This document shows, piece after piece, positions 6,392 through 14,900 of a DNA stretch of 21,329 nucleotides. Every line of letters begins with the position of its first letter. The stretch's first letter is position 1. A program made the position numbers and the translations under genes. This DNA is from CAZVXI01 sp964631295 (lineage in GTDB: Bacteria; Planctomycetota; Phycisphaerae; Phycisphaerales; SM1A02), in contig CAZVXI010000039.1 of NCBI GenBank assembly GCA_964631295.1, positions 1 through 21,329 on the forward strand. The letters run 5' to 3'. A model generated the notes under the pieces. It saw only the letters and a list, made by a program, of their open reading frames with translations, was not told where the DNA came from and ran no database searches.

Positions 6392-7468
6392 ATGATTACT
6401 TCAACAAAGCTCCAACCTGCACGTCCGATCGAGCCGGCGTACGCAGCCCCGGAAGAGACGCACCGACCGCGCCTGCGACTCGACCGCAACGAAGGGCCGT
6501 GCTGTGATGCAGAACTCCTGACCGTGCTGCGCGAACTGACTGCAGAGGATCTGCGGCGCTACACGACATCCGCATCTGTGGAAGCGGCACTGGCCAGATC
6601 GCTCGATGTAGATCCACGACGTGTACTGATCGCATCCGGCGGGGACGATGCCATCGACCGCTGCTGCCGGGTAATGCTTCGCGAAGGGCTCAACGCGGTC
6701 ATTCCCGCACCAACATTCGAGATGATCCCGCGTGGCGTGCGTCGAACTGGCGCACAACTGATCGAAGTCGACTGGATCGACGGCGCGTTTCCGCGCGAAG
6801 AGGTTATGCAAACTATCACCAGCGATACGCGGCTTGTTTCGATCATCTCGCCGAACAATCCAACTGGTCTGACGGCGGACGCGGCGGACATCGAAGCGAT
6901 CTGCAGCGACGCGGCCCGGGCGCTCGTGCTTGTTGATCTCGCGTACGCGGAGTTTGCTGATTCTGATCTGCTGCCTGCCGTGCTTGCTCAACCGAATGCC
7001 GTGGCAGTGCGAACGTTTTCCAAGGCATACGGCCTTGCCGGGCTGCGACTTGGATATGCGATCGGCTCGGACGATGTCATCGCATGGCTGCGTTCAATCG
7101 GCAGCCCGTACGCGTGTTCATCAGTTTCGCTGGCACTCGCGGGGCGCGCCATCGAACGAGGCTTATCGCCAGACAGCGGGTACATCGCACAAGTAAAAAG
7201 AGAGCGAGCCGTACTCTCAAAGACACTGCGGGATGCTGGCTGGCGCGTGTGGGACTCGCAGGCGAACTTCGTGCTGGCTTCGTGTATCCAAGCAGGCAGA
7301 GTCGGTGCGCGACTGCTCGGCCGGGGAATCGCCGTTCGCGCATTTGATGAGAAGAAGCTCGGCACCTGTCTTCGCATCACGTGTCCGGGCGATGCAGGTT
7401 GCTTTGATGAACTGCAGTCTGCGATCACTGACATCATGCAAGAGAACTCGGAGACATGCAATGTCTGA
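6392..7468 (+). CDS. hisC: Histidinol-phosphate aminotransferase
   Basis: The product has 358 residues, a PLP-dependent fold type I aminotransferase. It converts imidazole acetol-phosphate and glutamate to histidinol-phosphate and 2-oxoglutarate. Visible motifs are SPNNPTG (residues 153-159), the PLP-ring Asp182 with Tyr185 in LVDLAYAEF, and the Schiff-base Lys211 in RTFSKAYGLAGLRLGYAIG. The ATG at 6392 is chosen because GAGGA (6378-6382) lies nine bases upstream; the ATG at 6383 directly abuts that sequence. It starts 12 bp after hisG and its end overlaps hisB. Confidence 0.95.
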   Translation: MITSTKLQPARPIEPAYAAPEETHRPRLRLDRNEGPCCDAELLTVLRELTAEDLRRYTTSASVEAALARSLDVDPRRVLIASGGDDAIDRCCRVMLREGLNAVIPAPTFEMIPRGVRRTGAQLIEVDWIDGAFPREEVMQTITSDTRLVSIISPNNPTGLTADAADIEAICSDAARALVLVDLAYAEFADSDLLPAVLAQPNAVAVRTFSKAYGLAGLRLGYAIGSDDVIAWLRSIGSPYACSSVSLALAGRAIERGLSPDSGYIAQVKRERAVLSKTLRDAGWRVWDSQANFVLASCIQAGRVGARLLGRGIAVRAFDEKKLGTCLRITCPGDAGCFDELQSAITDIMQENSETCNV

Positions 7469-8063
7469 CAAGACTCGAACTGCGACCGTTTGCAGAGCCA
7501 CCGGTGAAACTGATGTTCGCGTGTCAATCAACCTCGATGGTGCCGGGACATGCAGCATCGCGACAGGTCTTCCATTTCTCGACCACATGCTCACCGCCCT
7601 GTCTCTGCACAGCGGGATCGACATCGATCTGTCTTGCACTGGTGATCTCGAGGTGGACGATCATCACACAGTTGAGGATTGTGCGCTTGCACTGGGTAAG
7701 GCGGTTGATGATGCACTTGGAGACAGAGTTGGCATCACGCGATTCGGCGCTGGCTTCGCGCCATTGGATGAGGCGCTCGCGCGATGCGTGATTGATCTGT
7801 CCGGCCGACCCTTCGCATTTGTCGGTCTTGATCTCACGCGCGAAATGCTCGGCTCTGTTGCGTGCGAGAACCTCACGCACTTCTTTCAGTCTTTTGCAAC
7901 CGCCAGCCGCCTCACACTCCACCTCGACATGCTGCGCGGTGAGAATGATCATCACAAAGCCGAAGCTGCGTTCAAGGCATGCGCGCTCGCGTTGCGTCAG
8001 GCGATCACTCTGGCCCGGAGCACCACGACAGTTCCAAGCACGAAGGGCGTGTTGACATCATGA
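7461..8063 (+). CDS. hisB: Imidazoleglycerol-phosphate dehydratase
   Basis: The product has 200 residues, the usual size of a monofunctional IGPD. It dehydrates imidazoleglycerol-phosphate to imidazole acetol-phosphate. Metal-binding motifs are DHHTVED (67-73) and NDHHKAEA (162-169), with PFLDHM near residues 38-43 and the conserved C-terminal VPSTKGVL (191-198). The frame is open far upstream, but the ATG at 7461 with GGAGA six bases before it gives the right N-terminus and an 8-bp overlap with hisC. There is no fused HisN phosphatase domain, unlike the enterobacterial HisB. Confidence 0.96.
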   Translation: MSDKTRTATVCRATGETDVRVSINLDGAGTCSIATGLPFLDHMLTALSLHSGIDIDLSCTGDLEVDDHHTVEDCALALGKAVDDALGDRVGITRFGAGFAPLDEALARCVIDLSGRPFAFVGLDLTREMLGSVACENLTHFFQSFATASRLTLHLDMLRGENDHHKAEAAFKACALALRQAITLARSTTTVPSTKGVLTS

Positions 8064-8692
8064 GCATGCTTCGGACTGCGGTCATCTCAACCGGCGTTGC
8101 GAATACAGCTTCGATCATGACTGCTCTGGAGCGCGCAGCATGCGAACCTGTGCTGGCAACACACGCGACAGCGCTTGATGACGTTGGCGCACTGGTGCTT
8201 CCGGGCGTCGGCGCGTTTGGGCCGGCGATGGAGTCGCTGCACGAGATGGGCTTGGTCGAGCCGCTGCGGCAGTGGATTGATGATGGCCGGCCGTTCCTCG
8301 CCGTTTGTCTCGGCATGCAACTACTCGCCCATACAAGTGCAGAGTCGCCAGAGGCAACAGGGCTGCGTGTGATCGACGCGACCATCGAATCCCTGCCATC
8401 CGCAGTGCGGGTTCCACATATGGGCTGGAACCAAGTAAGCGCGGAGAACCAGTGTGTGCTGATCCGCACCGGCCCAGCATACTTTGCCAACTCGTTCTGC
8501 CTTTCATCCGCACCGAACGGCTGGCGCGTGGCCTGGACGAATCACGGCACGCCATTCGTATCTGCGTTGCAACGCGGCAAGCAACTTGCCTGTCAGTTTC
8601 ACCCGGAACTTTCAGGTCGCTTCGGTGCGGCGCTGCTCACGCGATGGGTTGACGTGGCCTGCACCACACGACAGGAGGCCAGCGCATGCTGA
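8060..8692 (+). CDS. hisH: Imidazole glycerol phosphate synthase, glutaminase subunit
   Basis: The product has 210 residues, a class I glutamine amidotransferase that supplies ammonia to HisF. The catalytic triad is Cys83 in AVCLGMQLL, His181 and Glu183 in CQFHPELSG. LPGVGAFG (47-54) and PHMGWN (119-124) are also family motifs. The N-terminal motif, usually DYGxGN, is here ISTGVANTAS, and the usual YFVHSY is here YFANSF, so two conserved spots are atypical. The ATG at 8060 gives an ATGA overlap with the hisB stop. Confidence 0.94.
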   Translation: MSMLRTAVISTGVANTASIMTALERAACEPVLATHATALDDVGALVLPGVGAFGPAMESLHEMGLVEPLRQWIDDGRPFLAVCLGMQLLAHTSAESPEATGLRVIDATIESLPSAVRVPHMGWNQVSAENQCVLIRTGPAYFANSFCLSSAPNGWRVAWTNHGTPFVSALQRGKQLACQFHPELSGRFGAALLTRWVDVACTTRQEASAC

Positions 8693-9438
8693 TGAATCGG
8701 ATTATTCCTTGCCTTGATGTTCGAGAGGGCCGTGTTGTGAAGGGAACGCAGTTTCAGAACCTTCGTGATGCGGGTGACCCTGTCGAGCTTGCCGCTTGCT
8801 ACGAAGCCGACGATGCAGACGAACTCGTCGTGCTCGACATCGCAGCAACCACTGCGGCCCGCAAGACACGACTCGATACAGTGCGATCTCTCAGGGACGT
8901 TCTCTCGATTCCGCTCACGGTGGGTGGTGGTGTCAGTTCCGTCGAAGATGCGCAAGCACTGCTCGGTGCGGGTGCTGACAAGGTGAGCGTCAACTCAGCC
9001 GCCGTGAATGACCCGCAGTTGATCAGGGAGATGGCGGACCGTTTCGGGCGACAGTGCACGGTGATCGCTGTCGATGCTCAACGTGCCGCTTCCAGTTGGC
9101 GTGTGCTGACACACAGCGGCGCACGCGATTCCGGGCTTGATGCAGTTGACTGGATTGCGCAATGTTCGACGAACGGCGCGGGCGAAATTCTGCTGACAAG
9201 CTGGGACCGTGATGGCTCAGGGATCGGCTACGACACTGCTCTGCTGCGCGCAGCGCGAGCGGCAACGACTGTTCCAATCATCGCTTCGGGCGGGGGCGCG
9301 ACGGTTGATCATTTTATTGATGCATTCGAGGCCGGCGCCGATGCCGTACTTGCTGCGTCGATCTTCCACTTCAATGACACAACTGTCCGCGCTGTCAAGC
9401 GTGAACTTACCGAGCGTGGCCAGGAGGTGCGCCAGTGA
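8686..9438 (+). CDS. hisF: Imidazole glycerol phosphate synthase, cyclase subunit
   Basis: The product has 250 residues, a TIM barrel. With HisH it converts PRFAR and ammonia to imidazoleglycerol-phosphate and AICAR. Catalytic aspartates are Asp11 (IPCLDV) and Asp130 (VIAVDAQR). Phosphate-binding loops are TVGGGVSS (78-85) and the later IIASGGGA, with TSWDRDG at 171-177. AGGAGG (8673-8678) supports the ATG at 8686; the ATG at 8692 is an alternative. It overlaps hisH by 7 bp. Confidence 0.96.
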   Translation: MLMNRIIPCLDVREGRVVKGTQFQNLRDAGDPVELAACYEADDADELVVLDIAATTAARKTRLDTVRSLRDVLSIPLTVGGGVSSVEDAQALLGAGADKVSVNSAAVNDPQLIREMADRFGRQCTVIAVDAQRAASSWRVLTHSGARDSGLDAVDWIAQCSTNGAGEILLTSWDRDGSGIGYDTALLRAARAATTVPIIASGGGATVDHFIDAFEAGADAVLAASIFHFNDTTVRAVKRELTERGQEVRQ

Positions 9439-10724
9439 TACTCCCATCAATCGATTTGAAGAACGGTCGCGCTGTGCAGCTTGTTGGTGGGCGCGAGGAG
9501 AAGATTGACGCAGGTGATCCGCGCCCCATTGCCGAGCAGTTCCGCGTCGCCGGTGAGATAGCCGTCGTTGATCTCGATGCAGCACTCGGCCAGGGTGACA
9601 ACGCATCTGTCATGGAAGATCTGCTTCGAATCGCGCCGTGCAGGGTGGGTGGCGGCATTCGCAGCGTCGATGCAGCGATTCGCTGGCTCGATGCGGGTGC
9701 CACGAAAGTCGTCATCGGAACAGCCGCCACTGCTGACTTGTTACGCGAGCTTCCAGCAGATCGAGTGATCGTTGCGCTCGATGCGACCGATGGAGAAGTC
9801 GTCACGCATGGCTGGCAAACACGATCGGGCGACTCGATAGAGCAGCGGCTGAGCGAACTGCGACCATATTCGCATGAGTTTCTTGTGACATTCGTGGAAC
9901 GCGAAGGTCGCATGACCGGCATCGACCCGGACCGTGTGAGGCAACTCGCGCAAGCAGCCGACGGCGCGATGCTCACGATCGCAGGCGGCGTGCGCGACAC
10001 GCAAGATATTGCAACACTCGACCGCCTTGGTGTCAACGTCCAGATCGGGATGGCCCTGTATTCGGGCGCGATCTCTCTTGCCGATGCGCTCACTGCACCC
10101 ATGCAGTCCGACAGGGCCGACGGACTCTGGCCCACTGTCGTCACGGACGAGCGCGGTATCGCACTCGGACTTGCATATTCGAATGGAGACAGCGTGCAAG
10201 CAGCGGTTGATTTAGGCCGAGGCGTTTATTACTCACGATCTCGCCAGTCGCTCTGGGAAAAGGGAGCCACATCCGGTGCGACACAGGAACTGCTGCGAAT
10301 CGATCTGGACTGCGATCGTGATGCACTGCGCTTCACGGTGAGGCAGAACGGATCTGGATTCTGCCACATCGGAACAACCACCTGCTGGGGCCAGACGACA
10401 GGTCTCAGCAACCTCGAGCAAACGCTGCGTGATCGCGCTGCCAATGCTCCTTCTGGATCGTATAGCGCGCGATTGTTCGCAGAGCCAGACTTGCTCGATT
10501 CGAAGATACTCGAAGAAGCGCAGGAACTCGTACGTGCAAGCACAGCAACTGAAATCATTCATGAAGCAGCGGATGTGATCTACTTCACTATGGCGCGGCT
10601 CAGAGCCGCTGGCGTTGATCTTGCAGATGTCGAGGCGGAACTCGATCGCCGAGCTTTGAAATTCACACGCAGACCTGGCAATGCAAAGTCGCCATCTGCT
10701 GCGCAGACCGGAGGTGTTGAATGA
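9435..10724 (+). CDS. hisA/hisI/hisE: HisA-HisI-HisE fusion: ProFAR isomerase / PRA-cyclohydrolase / PRA-pyrophosphohydrolase
   Basis: One uninterrupted 429-residue frame with three enzyme domains. (1) HisA barrel, about 1-222: PSIDLKNG (base Asp7), GGGIR (72-76), VALDATDG (Asp116), IAGGVRD (182-188) and IGMALYSG. (2) HisI, about 228-320: YYSRSRQSLWEKGATSG (265-281), LDCDRDA metal site (291-297) and CHIGTTTCW zinc site (310-318). (3) HisE, about 322-415: YSARLF, a MazG-like metal pattern E361-x2-E364 and E377-x2-D380, and DVEAELDRR. The domains cover steps 4, 3 and 2 in reverse chain order. The GTG start at 9435 has AGGAGG seven bases upstream and a GTGA overlap with hisF. In the HisA part the usual Asp of the T-x-I-x-x-D-G loop is Glu157 (VEREGRMTGID), as in eukaryote-like HisA sequences. 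Domain assignment is firm; the boundaries are approximate. Confidence 0.93.
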   Translation: MILPSIDLKNGRAVQLVGGREEKIDAGDPRPIAEQFRVAGEIAVVDLDAALGQGDNASVMEDLLRIAPCRVGGGIRSVDAAIRWLDAGATKVVIGTAATADLLRELPADRVIVALDATDGEVVTHGWQTRSGDSIEQRLSELRPYSHEFLVTFVEREGRMTGIDPDRVRQLAQAADGAMLTIAGGVRDTQDIATLDRLGVNVQIGMALYSGAISLADALTAPMQSDRADGLWPTVVTDERGIALGLAYSNGDSVQAAVDLGRGVYYSRSRQSLWEKGATSGATQELLRIDLDCDRDALRFTVRQNGSGFCHIGTTTCWGQTTGLSNLEQTLRDRAANAPSGSYSARLFAEPDLLDSKILEEAQELVRASTATEIIHEAADVIYFTMARLRAAGVDLADVEAELDRRALKFTRRPGNAKSPSAAQTGGVE

Positions 10725-11989
10725 GCAGGAGTCTGCCCACATTGTCGCGTGATGCGATCAGTCGCGTGCCGGAGCCATTCTCTCCGCAGGTGCTCGCAGA
10801 GGCGCGGGCCATCGTTGAGCGGGTGGAGGCCGAAGGTGAGTCAGCAATCCGCGCATTTGCGACTGAATTCGGGGAGCGAGGCCCGAATGAAGCGCTGATC
10901 ATCAACCGCACAATGCTCGACGACGCGCGGGATACAATCGACCCGGAGGATCGCGTCCTGCTCGAGCGCACAGCCGATCGGATCACGAGATTCGCGCAAG
11001 CGCAGCGAGATTCCCTGCGCTCTCTTGAGATTCCTGTCCCAGGTGGAGTGGCGCGTCAGGTGATCGAACCCGTAGAATCCGCGGGGTGCTATGCGCCAGG
11101 CGGCAGGTACCCGCTTCCATCATCTGTTCTGATGACCGCAGTGACAGCACGCGTGGCGGGTGTTGATCGCATCATTGTCGCCAGCCCGAAACCAACTGCT
11201 GTTTCACTGGCTGCTGCATCCATTGCCGGTGCGGATGCTGTGCTGGCCATCGGAGGTGCGCACTCCATTGCAGCGCTTGCCTTCGGAGTTTGTGTTGACC
11301 CCATTGATGTCATTGCCGGCCCGGGGAACGCGTGGGTGACTGCGGCAAAGTACATCGTGAGCAATCGTGTCCGTATCGACATGCTCGCGGGTCCTTCGGA
11401 ACTTGTCGTCGTTGCGGATGACTCGGCAGACCCAGAAATGATTGCAGCCGACCTCCTGGCGCAGGCAGAACATGATGTTCTTGCCCGCCCGATTCTCATC
11501 GCCATGAACGCAGCAGTCGTTGATGATGTTGATCGCGCCATTGCGACTCTGCTCGCTGATCTGTCAACCGCCGATGTGGCATCACGCGCACTCCAGAACG
11601 GCGGCGCAATCGTCGCGCAATCCGATGCTGAGGCAATCGAACTGTGCAACCTGCTCGCGCCCGAGCACTTGCAGCTTTCCGTACACGATCCAAGCCGGTT
11701 CGTTGCTGGGCTTCGACACTACGGCGGGCTCTTCATCGGCGAGCAATCGGCCGAGGTACTCGGCGATTATGGCGCTGGACCAAACCACACCCTGCCAACT
11801 GGTGGGACTGCGAGACAGAGAGGTGGTCTTTGCGTGTTTGACTTCCTGAAGATTCAGACACAACTGGAGATCACCGATCGCCGAGCAGCCGCGACGCTGG
11901 TGCAGGATGCCGACCGGCTTGCTGACTTGGAGGGACTTGCTGGACACGCGCTCGCCGCTCGGATGCGAATATCGGCTCGAGCGACATAG
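10721..11989 (+). CDS. hisD: Histidinol dehydrogenase
   Basis: The product has 422 residues. It oxidises L-histidinol to L-histidine in two NAD-dependent steps. Family motifs are YAPGGRYPLPSS (124-135), GPGNAWVTAAKYIVS (200-214), DMLAGPSE (220-227), LAPEHLQL (312-319) and GAGPNHTLPTGG (351-362). Likely zinc ligands are Gln248 and His251 (AQAEHD), Asp350 and C-terminal His410; the catalytic pair is Glu315-His316. The ATG at 10721 overlaps the fusion gene's stop as ATGA. It is the last gene of the operon, although in many bacteria hisD sits near the front. Its end lies only 8 bp from the end of the convergent gene. Confidence 0.97.
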   Translation: MSRSLPTLSRDAISRVPEPFSPQVLAEARAIVERVEAEGESAIRAFATEFGERGPNEALIINRTMLDDARDTIDPEDRVLLERTADRITRFAQAQRDSLRSLEIPVPGGVARQVIEPVESAGCYAPGGRYPLPSSVLMTAVTARVAGVDRIIVASPKPTAVSLAAASIAGADAVLAIGGAHSIAALAFGVCVDPIDVIAGPGNAWVTAAKYIVSNRVRIDMLAGPSELVVVADDSADPEMIAADLLAQAEHDVLARPILIAMNAAVVDDVDRAIATLLADLSTADVASRALQNGGAIVAQSDAEAIELCNLLAPEHLQLSVHDPSRFVAGLRHYGGLFIGEQSAEVLGDYGAGPNHTLPTGGTARQRGGLCVFDFLKIQTQLEITDRRAAATLVQDADRLADLEGLAGHALAARMRISARAT

Positions 11990-11998
11990 TCGCATTTT
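11981..11998 (+). terminator. Weak hairpin at the end of the his operon
   Basis: gcgac (11981-11985), loop ata, gtcgc (11989-11993), then atttt. The stem has only five pairs and includes the hisD stop codon. It could terminate the his operon, but it is short; chance is possible. Confidence 0.35.
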
Positions 11999-14900
11999 CA
12001 CTGCTGATCTACACGGTCTCGGCTGCGCTTGCGACCCTGTTCTGCGCGAATCACCGCGTCGGGCGCCAGGAATATCCTGATGTTCACAAACTCAAAATCG
12101 TCGGGATCGTCACTACGGCCAACGCTGTTGATCTGAACACGGTTGCGGCCGACACGCAGCCATCGCTTTGGGAATCGGATGCGGTACTCACCGAAACTAC
12201 CATCGTTCGGACTGTTATTCAGCACTCCATCGAGTTGACGGCCATTGATGCGTACGGGGTTGTCACGCTGTGTTCCGCGCGCGAACACGTGAAACTCGAC
12301 TGTATCTTCAGCAGAGTTGAGTTGCTGCCTGGTCATGCGGAACAACCCGTCGTACTGCAGGCCTTCGCTTTCCTTCTGGAACTGGCTGTTTATGCGGCCG
12401 CTGAAAGAGTCATCGCCAAGATGGTGTACTTCAGGGTCGGCTTCCAGAATGATGACAGCGGCATCCGCAGGCACGAGTTCGAAATCCAGCCTGAGCATTG
12501 ACCCCTCGACAGCTTCCGCAGCGACATTCGCTGTGCCGGGGATATAGCCTTCACTTGACGCAGAAACTGCAACAAAATCCGGCAGTTCTGATGTGAAGAT
12601 CATCGAGTATCGCCCCTTGTCATCAGTCATGGCATTCGTCGTCGGCTTGCTGCTCAAATCAAGATAGACGGACGCACCAACAATCAACTCACCCGTCATC
12701 GCGTCAGTCACAAGACCAAACAGCACGCCCGCCGCGGCTGCAGATGGATCGAACGGCACCTGCGTCTCCGTCGGGAGTTTCAGATCGCGCAGGCCAGCGT
12801 CGGATTGGTCGAGCACAATGACCATGGAAGTGTCTCTCAGCGGATCAGTCTCGGCGCGCAACAACGCATCATGCATCAGGAGATCCGGTGAAGACCACGC
12901 AGGGCTCTCTTCAGCTCTTTCGATATCTGTCTGCACGAGATTCATCATCGAATCATCAGGCGTCTCGCTCAGTTGCGTTTCTGCCTGAACCGCGTCCATC
13001 GCTCCGGAGGCGCTCAGCTCTTCAGCGCGAGTTGTACCTTCGGATTGCGCCGGCCGGGTCGAACTCGACTCTGTTGGAAGAGTGAGTGCGTCTTCTTGTG
13101 TCTCAAACGATGGAAGCGCGATATCTTCCAGCGGGACATCCGGCATGGCGAGGACATTGCCTGCCTCGGCCTCCGGCAGCGCAACATTCAGGCGGTCTTT
13201 CGCCAAGTCGACGTCAGGCACATCTGTGATTGTGTCGGAACTGCCATCGCCGTCTTTCGGATCATCGGGCAGCGTCTCTCTGGCAAGCGACAAATGGCTT
13301 CTCTGGTCTGCCGATGTTTCGTCTGGCTCTGCGCTGGTCCTGGATGCGGCTTCGGTCGGCATCGCCATCTCGGGGAATGTTGTGTCATCCAGCGCAGGCA
13401 ACGCGATGTCACTGTCTGCGGCAATCGAGACATCAGGAGCGGCAGAATCGATGGCGGCTTCGACGGGGCGAACGTTCTGCGCGGGTTCAATGCGGGACGC
13501 TGCAATGTCAATACGTGCAGCGGCTGATACGTTGCCGTCATCAGTGGAGATCTGCTCAACCGGCGATTCATCAGCGAGCCGATCAGTCACCGATTCCACT
13601 CGAAGCTCATCCGTTCGGCGTGCGCTCGCTGCGGCAGCGGAAGGCAGATCAATCTCAGCCGACTCATCGGGTGCGCCGATCGCAACAGTATCCACACGAT
13701 CAGGCAAGGCGGTGTCCGGCACCACAGCATCGCGTGCCTGCTCGCTTTCGAGCGCGAATCGCCGGGCATCTTCGATCGCCGGCGTCTCGGCAGGCAATTC
13801 AACGTTGAAAGATTGATCGCTCCCTGCCGCTCCATCAGATGCCGGAGCATCGGCTTGCTCAACCGTGCGCTCAGCGGAGTCAACCACGAGCGTGGATTCC
13901 TGCGCGGCATGTGGTGTCTGCTGGCTTGGCAGGTCGACCGAAATCAAATCATCGGCACCAGACTTCGGAAGCGCGACCTGACTGTCAAATGTTGGCAGCG
14001 CGACGGCCATGGTCGCGTTTGAATCACTCAGGCTCTGCATATCTGCAAGCTGCTGCTGGTCCTGTGCCGAACTCGGTTGCACGTCGAGCATTGCATCCTG
14101 AGCAGCCTGCTGTGGTGTGACAGGGTGATCAGCACGGTTGACATCGGTCGGCAGCGTATCAATGCGCACCACCGCTTCGCTCGATGCTCGACGCGCTGCC
14201 TCTTGCGGTGTCATCACATCAGGTTGGTCTGCCAGTGACGGTGTCTGGGCCGCGGACGTCCGCGCGAGTTCGACCTCCGGTTGATCTGCCGGCGCGTCGG
14301 GTGTCTCGGATAGTTCGGCCCGCTCGAGAGTAAGGTTCGAGCGGTCCACCGACATCGCGATCATCGACGGATCGATCTGCTCCATCGGCGTCTGCTCGCT
14401 GGCTTCGACTTCGAACGCGCCGTTCACATTGAACGATGTCAGGTCGCCGCGCACCTGCCTTGCGAGCGAATCGCCCATCTTCGGTGTGGTGATGACAACC
14501 TGTGTGCCCCGACTTCTGCCCGCCCAGTCCATGAGCGAGTTGCCGACCCCCCACGCCCCGAGCAGCAGCACGATCAGAGCGTGCACAATGCCACTCACGA
14601 GCAGGCAACGCGCGAGCAAGCTGAGCTTTCCATAGCGCTCCGACTTCATCAGCCGGTGCAGCAACCACAGCAGCGCCAGCACCATCAGCGTGAAGACAAT
14701 CCAGAACAACCACGGCAGGATCTTCGACCAGTCAATCGCTGCCCGCGTCGTTCGATACTGCATGTATACTTCGCGCGATGTGCTCTGATATATCTGGTAG
14801 AAACGCTTCGAGTCATCAGCCGTCCTGACCGACGCCGGGCGATTCGAACTGAACAGCAGTTGATACCCTCCCATTGCAAGCGTCGCATCAAGCTCGTGCG

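Noticed and set aside
5620..6489. 289-codon minus-strand ORF opposite hisG
   Set aside because: Ser-rich shadow frame opposite a certain gene.
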